From Xenorhabdus cabanillasii (GTDB lineage Bacteria > Pseudomonadota > Gammaproteobacteria > Enterobacterales > Enterobacteriaceae), in contig NZ_QTUB01000001.1 of the NCBI RefSeq assembly GCF_003386665.1, positions 930,001-994,000 on the forward strand: DNA of 64,000 nt, written 5' to 3'. The number at the start of each line of letters is the position of its first letter. The first letter of the stretch is position 1. Shown here one piece after another: positions 1 to 9,614 of the stretch. The position numbers and the translations under genes are program-made. The notes beneath the pieces were generated by a model. That model was given only the letters and a program-made list of their open reading frames with translations. It was not told the origin of the DNA and made no database searches.

Positions 1-2
1 AG

Positions 3-626
3 CCCGTTAATATGATCACCCACTTTAGTCGTGCTGATGAACCACTGGTGGATACAACTGCCCTGCAAATTGAACGTTTTATGTCATTTATTGCGGGCAA
101 AGCTGGTGAAAAATCGGTTTCAGCATCTGGGGGAATTTTGTTGTGGCCACAGGCACATCTGGATTGGGTTCGCCCTGGCATCATGATGTATGGTGTATCG
201 CCGATGGCAGATAAAACTGCGGTTGATTTCAATTTAATGCCAGCGATGACATTGAAATCTAGCTTAATTGCTGTACGCAAACACAACTCGGGTGAATCGG
301 TGGGTTATGGCGGTACTTGGATTAGTGAACGTGATACATATTTAGGCGTTGTGGCAATCGGATATGGTGATGGTTATCCCCGCAGTGCACCATCAGGCAC
401 ACCCATCTTTGTTAATGGACGTGAAGTTCCTCTTGTTGGCCGGGTTTCCATGGATATGATTACGGTGGATTTGGGGCCTGATTGTCAGGACAAAGTGGGA
501 GATGAAGTTACCCTCTGGGGGGCAGTCCTGCCTGCTGAAAGAATTGCAGAATATACAGGGATTAGTGCTTATGAACTGATCACGAAACTAACCTCACGTG
601 TTGCAATGGAATATCTGGACGAATAA
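3..626 (+). CDS. alr: Alanine racemase, C-terminal part (5' end outside window)
   Basis: PLP-dependent interconversion of L- and D-alanine, supplying D-alanine for peptidoglycan. The frame is open to the left edge, reading P-V-N before the first internal Met, so about 150 N-terminal residues including the PLP lysine lie outside. The visible part has the catalytic tyrosine region VGYGGTW, the phosphate-binding GYGDGYPR stretch, and the typical ending [11 protein letters not shown]. It closely resembles E. coli Alr from memory. The neighbour tyrB gives the enterobacterial alr-tyrB order, which favours alr over its paralogue dadX. Confidence 0.95.
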   Translation, partial: PVNMITHFSRADEPLVDTTALQIERFMSFIAGKAGEKSVSASGGILLWPQAHLDWVRPGIMMYGVSPMADKTAVDFNLMPAMTLKSSLIAVRKHNSGESVGYGGTWISERDTYLGVVAIGYGDGYPRSAPSGTPIFVNGREVPLVGRVSMDMITVDLGPDCQDKVGDEVTLWGAVLPAERIAEYTGISAYELITKLTSRVAMEYLDE

Positions 627-722
627 TCGGGTTAAGTTATATTGTCTGTTATTGTGTTTTTATTTCACTGTTTGTATACAACAGTTTTTATGCTAACTAC
701 GTAGCAGGGGGAGTATAACGTC

Positions 723-1919
723 GTGTTCCAGAATGTTGATGCTTACGCAGGTGATCCTATACTTTCGTTGTTGGAAATGTTTAAAAAAGACACCCGCGTA
801 GAAAAAATTAATCTGAGCGTTGGGCTGTATTACGACGAACAGGGTATAACACCTCAATTGCAGGCTGTTGCAACCGCAGAAGAACAAATGAAAGCTTTGC
901 CACAGTCTGCGTCTCTTTATCTCCCCATGGAAGGTTTGCTTGGTTATCGGCTGGCAATTCAAGAATTGCTGTTCGGTAAAGATCATCCGTTGTTGCAGCA
1001 AAATCGTATTGCAACGATTCAAACAGTCGGAGGCTCAGGCGCACTAAAAGTTGGTGCTGACTTTTTGCATCGTTATTTCCCTGATTCTGAAGTGTGGTGT
1101 AGTGATCCGACATGGGAAAACCATTATTCAATTTTCTCTGGAGCAGGGCTCAAAGTAAATTATTACCCTTACTTTGATAATAAAACTAAAGGGGTAAGAT
1201 TTGATGAAATGCTGGCAACTTTCCGGCAATTGCCGGCAAAAAGCATTATTCTGATGCACCCTTGTTGTCATAACCCAACCGGCTCTGATCTCACTAATGA
1301 ACAATGGGATCAGGTAGTTCAGGTCGCTAAAGAGCGGGCGTTGATCCCATTCCTTGATATTGCTTATCAGGGACTTGCTGATGGGATGGAAGAAGATGCT
1401 TACGCGATTCGGGCAATGGCAAATGCAGAATTACCTTGTTTGATCAGCAATTCGTTTTCAAAAATCTTCTCCCTGTATGGTGAGCGTGTTGGTGGATTGT
1501 CCGTTATTTGCGATGATGCCGAAACAAGTGAATGTGTTCTGGGGCAATTGAAAGCCAGTGTACGTCGGATTTATTCCAGCCCACCGAATTTTGGTGCTCA
1601 GGTTGTAACAAGAGTCTTAGCTGATCCGTTACTAAAAGCGCAATGGCTGAAAGAAGTTGAGCAGATGCGTTTACGCATTCTGGAAATGAGAACTGTATTG
1701 GTTAGCGCATTGAAACATGTGCTGCCAGAGAAAAACTTTGATCATTTGCTGAAACAACGCGGTATGTTTAGTTATACCGGCTTTAACTCTGAACAGGTTA
1801 ATCGCCTGCGTGGAGAATTTGGAGTCTATTTGATTGGTTCTGGCCGGGTTTGCATGGCCGGAGTAAACCATCATAACGTACAGCGTGTTGCAGAAGCATT
1901 TGCGGCAGTGAGTCAGTGA
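723..1919 (+). CDS. tyrB: Aromatic-amino-acid aminotransferase TyrB
   Basis: PLP aminotransferase for the last step of tyrosine, phenylalanine and leucine synthesis (also acts on aspartate). It has 398 residues, as expected for the family (397 in E. coli). The PLP lysine sits in [17 protein letters not shown] and the substrate-binding arginine region in the C-terminal GSGRVCMAG stretch. The start is a GTG at 723, preceded by a good GGGGAG ribosome-binding site; the protein then begins [13 protein letters not shown], matching the family N-terminus. A terminator follows at about 1969. The gene is near-identical in layout to E. coli alr-tyrB. Confidence 0.96.
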   Translation: MFQNVDAYAGDPILSLLEMFKKDTRVEKINLSVGLYYDEQGITPQLQAVATAEEQMKALPQSASLYLPMEGLLGYRLAIQELLFGKDHPLLQQNRIATIQTVGGSGALKVGADFLHRYFPDSEVWCSDPTWENHYSIFSGAGLKVNYYPYFDNKTKGVRFDEMLATFRQLPAKSIILMHPCCHNPTGSDLTNEQWDQVVQVAKERALIPFLDIAYQGLADGMEEDAYAIRAMANAELPCLISNSFSKIFSLYGERVGGLSVICDDAETSECVLGQLKASVRRIYSSPPNFGAQVVTRVLADPLLKAQWLKEVEQMRLRILEMRTVLVSALKHVLPEKNFDHLLKQRGMFSYTGFNSEQVNRLRGEFGVYLIGSGRVCMAGVNHHNVQRVAEAFAAVSQ

Positions 1920-1968
1920 TTTTTGATTCCCTGAATATTGGGGGAATTGATGAAGATAATCACTACAG

Positions 1969-2004
1969 CCCTTTGTTCTGGTATTAGGCAAAGGGTTTCT
2001 TTTA
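1969..2004 (+). terminator. Rho-independent terminator after tyrB
   Basis: CCCTTTG at 1969-1975 pairs with CAAAGGG at 1989-1995 around a 13-nt loop, followed by TTTCTTTTATT. It lies about 50 nt after the tyrB stop. Confidence 0.75.
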
Positions 2005-2339
2005 TTCTACAGATATCTCTATTTAAGATAAAAATAAAAGATTTTTATCGGTTATTTCATGATAGTAAATCACTCACTATGTTAATTTATAATCGTTTTC
2101 TATATAGTAAGCATTGATATATATCAAGTACTGATATGTGAAATCTCGTTTCTCCCACCTTTATATTAAATAGCAAAAATGCTTAAACTAATATTTTTTA
2201 ATTTCAAAAGATTAATCAAATAGGAATAAAGAAAATGTAATACCAACTCTTGAACTCTTTCATCAATTATTAAGGTGAATATTAGTTTGTAAAGGTGTAA
2301 TACGCTTTTATTGGGATAATTTTAAAGAGCTAAAGCATT
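2005..2339. other. AT-rich spacer between tyrB and the RNA-repair genes
   Basis: No convincing gene on either strand. This is where aphA/yjbQR lie in E. coli; here the AT-rich leader precedes the RNA ligase gene. A possible weak ribosome-binding site (AAAGAGC) precedes the ATG at 2340. No clear operator was seen. Confidence 0.5.
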
Positions 2340-3050
2340 ATGGATATGCAATCAAGAAAGTATGGTAGAACTTTTCATTATCCGTTCTCACTAGGAACAA
2401 CCAGTGATGATCGTATTAATCATGATTGGTGGCAGAATATACAGGACATTAATCAGCTTATTCACACAGAAAAATTAGATGGTGAAAATAACTGCCTGAA
2501 TCAATATGGTGTATTTGCCCGTTCTCATGCTGCACCGACACAATCAGCATGGACGCAGCAGATCCGCCAACGTTGGCAATTAATTAAGGGTGATTTGGGA
2601 GATATCGAGATTTTTGGTGAGAATTTGTATGCCATTCACTCTATCGAATATCGTCACCTTGAAGAATATTTCTTTGTCTTTGCTGTGCGTATTAAAGATA
2701 TGTGGCTCAGTTGGGAAGAGGTAAAGTTTTATGCTGCCTTATTTGATTTTCCTACCACGCCAGAAATTGCCATTCCTGAAACACGAGATGAATCAGTGTT
2801 CATTAAAAATATTATTCAAACCGCAAAGCAGGAGAGTCGCTTTTCTTCATGGGATACACAAATAAAACAGCTTTGTTCAATGGAAGGCATTGTCAGCCGT
2901 GATGCAGGTGAGTATTCAGTTATTGATTTCCCGCATCATGTTTTTAAGTTTGTGCGCAAAAACCATGTTAAAACGGATATTCATTGGAAGCATCATTGGC
3001 AACGAGCGCCTCTTTACTTTGAATACCATTCGGTTGGAGAGAGAAAATGA
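2340..3050 (+). CDS. ATP-dependent RNA ligase (Rnl family)
   Basis: Predicted nucleotidyl-transferase-type RNA ligase that seals 3'-OH and 5'-phosphate RNA ends after they have been healed. Nucleotidyltransferase motifs are visible in order: motif I KLDGEN with the lysine nucleophile at residue 45, a motif III-like EIFGEN at about 90-95, motif IV EGIVSRD, and motif V FKFVRKNH near the C-terminus. At 236 residues it is a compact ligase without the large accessory domain of phage T4 Rnl1. The stop overlaps the start of the HD-Pnk gene by 4 nt (ATGA), which points to translational coupling and a shared RNA-repair task. The native substrate is unknown; tRNA cut by anticodon nucleases is the obvious guess. 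Confidence 0.88.
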   Translation: MDMQSRKYGRTFHYPFSLGTTSDDRINHDWWQNIQDINQLIHTEKLDGENNCLNQYGVFARSHAAPTQSAWTQQIRQRWQLIKGDLGDIEIFGENLYAIHSIEYRHLEEYFFVFAVRIKDMWLSWEEVKFYAALFDFPTTPEIAIPETRDESVFIKNIIQTAKQESRFSSWDTQIKQLCSMEGIVSRDAGEYSVIDFPHHVFKFVRKNHVKTDIHWKHHWQRAPLYFEYHSVGERK

Positions 3051-4219
3051 GTTGGATATTCAGTAAAAATAAGTCATGGGATTATTTATCTAAAACGTTT
3101 TCTTTCATTGCTGATATGAGGGGAGTTCAGCAAGATCCCATTCACCACGCTGAAGGTGATGTTGCCATTCATACTCAAATGGTACTGGCAGCATTGGAAC
3201 AGTTACCTGAGTATCAAACACTGGGGAAAGAAGAACAGGAAATACTTTGGACGTCTGCTTTATTGCATGACGTGGAAAAGCGAAGTACTACGCGGATGGA
3301 TTTAGATGAACGAATCGTTTCTCCCGGTCATGCCCGTAAAGGTGAGTTGACTGTCAGACAGATTTTTTTTCAGCAAATTCCTACACCATTTGCGATACGT
3401 GAACAAATTGCTGCTTTGGTGCGTTTTCACGGATTACCACTATGGCTGATGGAAAAACCTGAACCACAGAAAACTCTGTTGGCGGCGTCATTACGTGTTG
3501 ATACTTATCTATTAGCTTTATTGGCGAGAGTCGATGTCTTAGGGCGCAAATGTTATGATGCACAGGAATTACTGGAACGCATCGAATTGTTCGAACTTTA
3601 TTGTCGTGAACAAAATTGTTGGAGTAATGCACGAAAATTCTCTTCGCCAGAAGCTCGTTTTTATTATTTTTCTACGGAAAGTAAACAGCCGGATTATCAA
3701 CCTTATGATGATTATGGTAGTCAGGTGATTTTATTATGTGGATTACCTGGCATGGGAAAAGATCACTTTATCCAGCAGTATTACCCAGATTGGTTTGTCA
3801 TTAGCTTGGATGCAATGCGCCGTCATTACCAGATAAGCCCAGAAGACAAGAATGCCAATGGCTGGATTGTACAACAGGCAAAACAGCAGGCCAGAGAGAA
3901 ATTGCGTAACCGACAGGATTTTGTCTGGAATGCTACCAATCTTACCGCTCAAATGCGTCAGCAACTTATTAAGCTATTTGTCAGCTATGACGCTAAAGTT
4001 AAGATTGTTTATATCGAACAAGACTATAAACGATGGTGGAAACAAAATAATAATCGCGAATATGTTGTACCGGATAAAGTGATGGATCGAATGCTGTCTA
4101 AGCTGGAAGTTCCGACGCCTGAAGAGGCACATGAGGTGTGTTATTTCATCAATAATTCAATGAATTATGAATATAAATTTCCTTCTGAATGGTCTTTCAG
4201 GGAAAAGAGAAGGCTGTAG
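3047..4219 (+). CDS. HD-Pnk: 2',3'-phosphoesterase plus polynucleotide 5'-kinase
   Basis: Two-domain RNA end-healing enzyme. The N-terminal part (about residues 25-150) is an HD phosphohydrolase with HHAEGDVAIHTQ and LLHDVEKR metal-site motifs. The C-terminal part is a P-loop kinase with GLPGMGKD at residues 232-239, then SLDAMRR and a lid-like region with basic residues. The same HD-plus-kinase architecture was characterised biochemically in Runella slithyformis HD-Pnk, where the HD half removes 2',3'-cyclic phosphate or 3'-phosphate and the kinase half phosphorylates 5'-OH ends. Position directly after an RNA ligase fits a complete heal-and-seal pathway. The P-loop has Asp where Ser/Thr is usual; related kinases of this class often have GKD, so it is probably functional. 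Length 390 residues. Confidence 0.85.
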   Translation: MSWIFSKNKSWDYLSKTFSFIADMRGVQQDPIHHAEGDVAIHTQMVLAALEQLPEYQTLGKEEQEILWTSALLHDVEKRSTTRMDLDERIVSPGHARKGELTVRQIFFQQIPTPFAIREQIAALVRFHGLPLWLMEKPEPQKTLLAASLRVDTYLLALLARVDVLGRKCYDAQELLERIELFELYCREQNCWSNARKFSSPEARFYYFSTESKQPDYQPYDDYGSQVILLCGLPGMGKDHFIQQYYPDWFVISLDAMRRHYQISPEDKNANGWIVQQAKQQAREKLRNRQDFVWNATNLTAQMRQQLIKLFVSYDAKVKIVYIEQDYKRWWKQNNNREYVVPDKVMDRMLSKLEVPTPEEAHEVCYFINNSMNYEYKFPSEWSFREKRRL

Positions 4220-4242
4220 AGTGTATCAGCCTTCTTTTCTCT
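4208..4242 (+). terminator. Terminator overlapping the end of the HD-Pnk gene
   Basis: AGAAGGCTG (4208-4216) pairs with CAGCCTTCT (4227-4235), followed by TTTCTCT. The left arm is inside the last codons, so the RNA-repair transcript ends immediately after the gene. Confidence 0.65.
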
Positions 4243-4262
4243 GCCAAGATAACAAAATGTTA

Positions 4263-4826
4263 TTACTGCAATAGCTGATAAAACGTTGGGTTATCGTCAC
4301 ACTGCCCGCTACCGCATTCCAGCACAGTAGAGACCAGATTAGCGGTGATCAAGATCGCGAACAATCCCATGACAAGTTTACCGAGTATGTGTGGTGAATA
4401 TTTTGCCGGATCATGATTACCTGCTTTCAGGGGCATGATGGCAGCAATAGCAATAATGGTAAGAATAGATAAGATTGCAGCCCACGTATAGAAGTGCAAA
4501 CCAAAGAAAGTGGAGCCATACCCTGCATCTCCAGGCAGGATATGTAAAGAAACCTGACGCATAGCAACAAAGCCAGTGACAATACAGCCCAGTAAGGAAA
4601 AGCTGTAGTGAGCATTTTTAACACCAAAATAGATATTAAACAGAAAACCAAAGCCAATCATAATGATACCTGCACGTTGCAGCAGACATAGCGGGCAGGG
4701 AAGTTCAAAACGTGCCAGTTGATAATAAAATGCCACGATTAGAATGACACAAATACCAAATAAACCAAGTATATTCAATGTAATGGCAGGATTAAGGTTG
4801 CGAGATGTTGACATAGTATTATTCAT
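4263..4826 (-). CDS. DsbB-like disulfide bond formation protein, five-helix variant
   Basis: Inner-membrane quinone-linked oxidoreductase of the DsbB family, expected to reoxidise a periplasmic DsbA-type thioredoxin. The first periplasmic loop has CPLC (Cys44, Cys47) followed by LLQR, the family hallmark. Unlike classical DsbB, the second cysteine pair (Cys171, Cys176 in LECGSGQC) is at the C-terminal tail, after a predicted fifth membrane helix (about 147-170), which would again place it in the periplasm. Start ATG at 4826 follows GGAGG. It is co-oriented with a 52-aa DUF5993-type gene just upstream. No DsbA partner lies beside it, so this is not the standard dsbB locus. Length 187 residues. 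Confidence 0.85.
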   Translation of the reverse strand: MNNTMSTSRNLNPAITLNILGLFGICVILIVAFYYQLARFELPCPLCLLQRAGIIMIGFGFLFNIYFGVKNAHYSFSLLGCIVTGFVAMRQVSLHILPGDAGYGSTFFGLHFYTWAAILSILTIIAIAAIMPLKAGNHDPAKYSPHILGKLVMGLFAILITANLVSTVLECGSGQCDDNPTFYQLLQ

Positions 4827-4838
4827 TACGGCCTCCGG

Positions 4839-4997
4839 TTAGAAAGAAAGATTCAGTGCATCAGTGGCGTGATATTTAAACCAAAATACCGTGATGATTA
4901 ATAAGGCAAACCAAAGCGTATAAGTCAGTTTTTTCTTGCCAGTAACAACAGTAGCAACCATAACTAACGCAACTAAAAATGGTAAAAACATATACAT
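4839..4997 (-). CDS. Small membrane protein, DUF5993 type, paired with DsbB-like gene
   Basis: A 52-residue protein of two hydrophobic segments (about residues 3-19 and 28-40) separated by a basic GKKKLTYT turn. It starts at ATG 4997 after GGAG and ends 12 nt before the dsbB-like start. I recognise this as the small DUF5993-type protein that usually accompanies a DsbB-family gene in proteobacteria; function unknown, presumably a subunit or stabiliser of the DsbB-like protein. A second in-frame ATG two codons later is an alternative start. Confidence 0.8.
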   Translation of the reverse strand: MYMFLPFLVALVMVATVVTGKKKLTYTLWFALLIITVFWFKYHATDALNLSF

Positions 4998-5206
4998 ATT
5001 TAATCTCCATTATAAGTTAACAAAATATATAATATCATTATGAAATTAATTTGACTATAATGTGAACACTGTATCTTTAAAGGCTCAGCAATAATCTTAG
5101 AACAACAATATCAGACTGATCTAAATAGGATTATTTCGTTGATTATTACAGCCGGAAAGGTGTTTGTTGCATTAAAAAATATTAGAATAATTTAATAAAT
5201 AAACAA

Positions 5207-5228
5207 AGCCTCTCCAATTGGAGAGGCT
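5207..5228 (-). terminator. Terminator after uvrA
   Basis: Perfect palindrome AGCCTCTCC-AATT-GGAGAGGCT. Read on the minus strand it is followed by TTGTTTATT, 30 nt after the uvrA stop. Confidence 0.75.
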
Positions 5229-5257
5229 CTTTGCTGATTATGATTGGTGAAATAGTA

Positions 5258-8089
5258 TTAATTTTTATTGAGTATCTGCTTAAGGAAACGTGCTGTATGG
5301 GATTTTTCACATTTCGCCACATCTTCTGGCGTTCCTGCTACTAATATTTCTCCGCCACCACTCCCACCTTCTGGGCCAAGATCGACAATCCAGTCCGCAG
5401 TCTTGATAACATCCAGATTGTGTTCAATCACTACAATGGTATTTCCCTGATCCCGCAATTGATGTAGAACTGACAACAGTTGTTGGATATCAGCAAAGTG
5501 TAATCCAGTTGTTGGTTCATCAAGAATATAGAGTGTTTGACCTGTACCACGTTTAGATAACTCGCGTGCCAGTTTAACCCGTTGTGCTTCTCCACCGGAG
5601 AGTGTGGTGGCAGACTGTCCAAGACGAATATAGGAAAGACCAACATCCATTAACGTTTGCAATTTACGGGCAAGGGCAGGTACTGCATCAAAAAAGCTAC
5701 GAGCTTCTTCAATGGTCATATTCAGTACCTCATTGATATTCTTGCCTTTATATTTAATCTCCAACGTTTCGCGGTTATAGCGCTTTCCTTTACACTGATC
5801 ACAGGGAACATAAATATCAGGCAGGAAATGCATTTCCACCTTAATTACCCCGTCCCCCTGACAGGCTTCACAGCGTCCGCCCTTAACATTGAAACTAAAA
5901 CGACCCGGTGTATAACCACGCGTACGGGATTCAGGTACGCCAGCAAACAGTTCTCTTACTGGTGTAAAGACGCCGGTATAAGTGGCGGGATTCGAGCGAG
6001 GTGTTCTGCCGATCGGGCTTTGGTCAATATCAATGACCTTGTCAAAATGCTCCAGACCTTGAATATCCACATAAGGGGCAGGATTAATATTAGTTGCGCC
6101 ATTTAACTGGCGTTGTGCGATTGGGAATAACGTGTCGTTGATTAATGTCGATTTACCGGAGCCTGAAACCCCCGTGATACATGTGAACAAGCCGACAGGT
6201 AGTTTTAATGTCACTTTTTTCAGGTTATTGCCCTTCGCGCCAATTAACTTCAACATCTTGTTGGGATCAGCATTGATTCGTTGTCCCGGGATAGCAATCT
6301 CACGTTCGCCACTCAGAAATTTCCCTGTGAGAGACGTTTGGCTTGCCATGATGTCATCAATAGTTCCTTCGGCAACAACTTTACCGCCATGAACACCCGC
6401 TCCCGGTCCAATATCAATAATATGATCAGCGGCGCGAATAGCATCTTCATCATGTTCAACAACAATAACGGTATTACCTAAATTACGCAGATGCAGTAAG
6501 GTTTCCAGCAAACGTTCATTATCACGTTGGTGGAGACCAATGGAAGGCTCATCCAGAACATACATCACGCCAACCAGACCTGCACCAATTTGGCTTGCTA
6601 ACCGGATACGCTGGGCTTCACCACCGGAAAGGGTTTCTGCTGAACGGGAAAGTGTCAGGTAATTTAAACCAACATTGACCAGAAACTTCAGACGATCACG
6701 GATCTCTTTCAGCACTTTTTCAGCAATTTTGGCTCTTTGTCCGCTCAATTTGATGTTTTGGAAAAACTCCATCGCATGACCGATGCTGAAATCAGAAATC
6801 TGTGGCAGGGTGGTATTTTCGATAAAAACAAAACGCGCTTCTTTGCGCAAGCGGGTTCCTTCACACGAAATACAGGAACGATTACTAATATATTTGGCTA
6901 ATTCTTCCCGTACAGCGGAAGATTCTGTTTCTTTATAGCGGCGTTCCATATTATGCAGAACACCTTCGAATGGGTGATTACGGACAGTTGTATCCCCACG
7001 ATCATTGGTATATTTGAATTCGATAGATTCCTTACCTGAGCCATACAAAATTACTTTTTTAATGGCAGGATTTAATTCATCGAATGGTGTTTCTATATCG
7101 AATTTATAATGGTCTGCCAGAGATTTTAGCATCTGGAAGTAATAGAAATTACGGCGATCCCATCCACGAATAGCGCCACCTGCGAGAGAAATACTGCTAT
7201 TTTGAACCACTCGGTCAGGATCGAAAAATTGCTGGACACCCAAACCATCACAAGTAGAACAGGCGCCTGCCGGATTGTTGAAGGAAAATAAGCGTGGTTC
7301 CAACTCGCTCATACTGTAACCACACATTGGACAGGCGAAATTGGCTGAGAAGATCAACTCTTCGGCCTGATTATCATCCATATTGGTAACGACAGCCGTA
7401 CCGCCGGAAAGCTCTAAAGCGGTTTCGAAAGATTCTGCCAGACGCTGAGCCAGATCCGGGCGTACTTTGAAGCGGTCGATGACAACTTCAATCGTATGTT
7501 TTTTCTGCAATTCTAATTTAGGCGGATCGGAAAGGTCACACACTTCACCATCAATACGGGCGCGGATATAACCTTGTGTAGCCAGATTTTCCAACAGCTT
7601 GGAATGTTCTCCTTTACGCTCTTTGACTACCGGAGCTAATAACATCAGACGTTGCCCTTCCGGTAATGTGAGAACATTATCTACCATCTGACTAATGGTT
7701 TGTGCAGCCAGTGGAATATCATGTTCGGGACAGAGAGGCTCGCCGACACGGGCAAACAGCAGACGGAGATAATCGTGAATTTCTGTGATTGTCCCGACGG
7801 TTGAACGCGGATTATGAGAAGTTGATTTCTGTTCAATGGAAATGGCAGGAGACAGGCCTTCAATGTGGTCGACATCCGGTTTTTCCATCAATGATAAAAA
7901 CTGGCGGGCATATGCAGAGAGAGATTCTACATAACGACGCTGGCCTTCTGCATACAGTGTATCGAAAGCCAGAGAAGACTTACCGGAGCCAGACAACCCC
8001 GTAATGACTATCAGTTTGTCACGGGGAATTATCAGGTTGATATTTTTGAGATTATGGGTGCGGGCGCCCCGAACTTCGATGTTATCCAT
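5258..8089 (-). CDS. uvrA: Excinuclease ABC subunit A
   Basis: ATP-dependent damage-recognition subunit of nucleotide excision repair; acts as a dimer with UvrB. Length 943 residues (940 in E. coli). Two ABC modules: Walker A GLSGSGKS at residues 31-38 and GVSGSGKS in the second half; signatures [12 protein letters not shown] and [12 protein letters not shown]; Walker [12 protein letters not shown] and [11 protein letters not shown]. Zinc-binding cysteine clusters are present (CPMCG/CSTC, CISC, and the CEAC/CDQC zinc finger). Divergent from ssb; a LexA box lies 62 nt upstream of the start, indicating SOS control. Confidence 0.99.
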   Translation of the reverse strand: MDNIEVRGARTHNLKNINLIIPRDKLIVITGLSGSGKSSLAFDTLYAEGQRRYVESLSAYARQFLSLMEKPDVDHIEGLSPAISIEQKSTSHNPRSTVGTITEIHDYLRLLFARVGEPLCPEHDIPLAAQTISQMVDNVLTLPEGQRLMLLAPVVKERKGEHSKLLENLATQGYIRARIDGEVCDLSDPPKLELQKKHTIEVVIDRFKVRPDLAQRLAESFETALELSGGTAVVTNMDDNQAEELIFSANFACPMCGYSMSELEPRLFSFNNPAGACSTCDGLGVQQFFDPDRVVQNSSISLAGGAIRGWDRRNFYYFQMLKSLADHYKFDIETPFDELNPAIKKVILYGSGKESIEFKYTNDRGDTTVRNHPFEGVLHNMERRYKETESSAVREELAKYISNRSCISCEGTRLRKEARFVFIENTTLPQISDFSIGHAMEFFQNIKLSGQRAKIAEKVLKEIRDRLKFLVNVGLNYLTLSRSAETLSGGEAQRIRLASQIGAGLVGVMYVLDEPSIGLHQRDNERLLETLLHLRNLGNTVIVVEHDEDAIRAADHIIDIGPGAGVHGGKVVAEGTIDDIMASQTSLTGKFLSGEREIAIPGQRINADPNKMLKLIGAKGNNLKKVTLKLPVGLFTCITGVSGSGKSTLINDTLFPIAQRQLNGATNINPAPYVDIQGLEHFDKVIDIDQSPIGRTPRSNPATYTGVFTPVRELFAGVPESRTRGYTPGRFSFNVKGGRCEACQGDGVIKVEMHFLPDIYVPCDQCKGKRYNRETLEIKYKGKNINEVLNMTIEEARSFFDAVPALARKLQTLMDVGLSYIRLGQSATTLSGGEAQRVKLARELSKRGTGQTLYILDEPTTGLHFADIQQLLSVLHQLRDQGNTIVVIEHNLDVIKTADWIVDLGPEGGSGGGEILVAGTPEDVAKCEKSHTARFLKQILNKN

Positions 8090-8151
8090 TTACCATTACC
8101 CAGATTATTTATCGTGCTCAACTAAAGAACGCATTATTATTGCACAAACTA

Positions 8152-8171
8152 TCCTGAATGGATATACAGTA
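8152..8171. promoter_or_regulatory. LexA (SOS) box between uvrA and ssb
   Basis: TCCTGAATGGATATACAGTA fits CTG-N10-CAG (CTG 8154-8156, CAG 8167-8169) with most of the flanking consensus. In E. coli the uvrA-ssb intergenic region carries a LexA box, so this is expected to repress uvrA and one ssb promoter. Confidence 0.85.
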
Positions 8172-8412
8172 TTAACAGAGATTCATGCTGTAATAATTAC
8201 AGTGCATATCAAGTGCTTTCAGTTGTTGTATCGCTGATAAGGGTAGCTAAAAAGTAACAACATGAAAGATAAAGGATATAAAGTACGATGCGCTTCGCAA
8301 AGTATAATATAAAGGGTTTTTGTTTAAAGTTAGCCCTCGCATGGTAAACTACTTTGTTTATAATTATAGAAGTTCGTTTTTAGCAGAAATCATTTCATCA
8401 GGAGTATTCCCA

Positions 8413-8931
8413 ATGGCCAGCAGAGGCGTAAACAAAGTTATTTTAGTGGGTAATTTGGGGCAGGATCCGGAAATTCGCTATATGCCGAATGGCGGTGCAG
8501 TTGCCAATATTACTCTGGCAACGTCCGATAGCTGGCGTGATAAGCAAACCGGTGAGATGAGAGAGAAAACTGAGTGGCATCGTGTGGTGATTTTCGGCAA
8601 ATTGGCAGAAGTCGCAGGTGAATATCTGCGCAAAGGTTCTCAGGTTTATCTCGAAGGGGCTTTGCAGACCCGTAAATGGCAAGATCAGAATGGGCAAGAC
8701 CGTTACACTACTGAAGTAGTGATTAATCCTATCGGTGGAGTAATGCAGATGTTAGGCAGCCGTGGTGCAGCACAGGATGCACCAGCACAAGGCGGCTGGG
8801 GACAACCACAACAGCCACAAGCTTCTCAGCAATTTAGTGGTGGCGGTATGCCATCATCTCGTCCGGCACAATCTCCTGCTCCGCAGAGCAATGAGCCACC
8901 AATGGATTTTGATGATGATATTCCGTTCTGA
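8413..8931 (+). CDS. ssb: Single-stranded DNA-binding protein
   Basis: Essential homotetrameric ssDNA-binding protein of replication, repair and recombination. OB-fold over about residues 1-112 ([19 protein letters not shown], then [12 protein letters not shown] and [20 protein letters not shown]), a glutamine/proline/glycine-rich linker, and the conserved acidic tip MDFDDDIPF that recruits partner proteins. The ATG at 8413 gives 172 residues (178 in E. coli) and is preceded by AGGAG; the frame is open further upstream but the extra residues do not match the family. Followed by a strong terminator. Confidence 0.98.
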   Translation: MASRGVNKVILVGNLGQDPEIRYMPNGGAVANITLATSDSWRDKQTGEMREKTEWHRVVIFGKLAEVAGEYLRKGSQVYLEGALQTRKWQDQNGQDRYTTEVVINPIGGVMQMLGSRGAAQDAPAQGGWGQPQQPQASQQFSGGGMPSSRPAQSPAPQSNEPPMDFDDDIPF

Positions 8932-8967
8932 TTTGGAACTTAAATATCATTAAAAAACAATATCAAG

Positions 8968-8998
8968 GCCCCGTTTGTGCGGGGCTTTTTGTTTTTTT
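8968..8998 (+). terminator. Rho-independent terminator of ssb
   Basis: GCCCCG (8968-8973) and CGGGGC (8980-8985) around TTTGTG, followed by TTTTTGTTTTTTT. Confidence 0.92.
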
Positions 8999-9365
8999 AG
9001 CTTTATACCAATAAGGAAAAGCCGGTGATAATTCAAATCACAAGGAAGTCCCCATCCAAGAAGAAAGCATTTTTATAATGTTGGAAAAGATAAAAAATCT
9101 GTATAAATAATAACCATTTCTTGTCGGGCAATGATATAGCTTCCTTTGATTATTATTGGCTATTCTCCTTTATGGCAATATGTAACTTCAGAATTGCCAA
9201 TACTTTTAAGAAAAGAAAAAACTAAAGAAAATATTTTATAAGTATATCTGAATATATAGCCAGCAACTGACTCAATCCGTATTGAGAGTAAACCTCTTTT
9301 TCAGATGTCTAGTCCTGATATACGTTGACTCTATTTTTCCTGATCTGGCGATAAAGCATGAGATC

Positions 9366-9614
9366 ATGAATAGAGTTCACACCGCCTTTATTCAGTACAG
9401 AGCTATGAAAGAAGCAATGGCGAGTATTCAATGGGAAAAGCGGCTATTTCCTAATGCAATCCGGGCAACGATTCACCATAAGACAATACCTGTACTTGGT
9501 ATCAGGATATATCCTGGCTACAAGAACTATTCACCTCATCTTCCCTACCATGGTATTGCTGTTGTTGAATACAGAAATAATGTCTGGCGAATGAGTAATT
9601 GGATATTCGATTAA
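9366..9614 (+). CDS. Small hypothetical protein, probably a gene fragment
   Basis: 82 residues from ATG 9366; the frame is open from 9282. I do not recognise the family. The C-terminal part reads like a folded-domain end (YHGIAVVEYRNNVWRMSNW). A histidine before a beta-strand followed by a tryptophan-rich tail recalls papain-fold enzymes, but this is too weak to call. No good ribosome-binding site precedes the ATG. It lies in a decayed stretch: 280 nt of AT-rich sequence before it has no gene, and a truncated transporter overlaps its end. Most likely the 3' remnant of a larger gene. Confidence 0.35.
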   Translation: MNRVHTAFIQYRAMKEAMASIQWEKRLFPNAIRATIHHKTIPVLGIRIYPGYKNYSPHLPYHGIAVVEYRNNVWRMSNWIFD

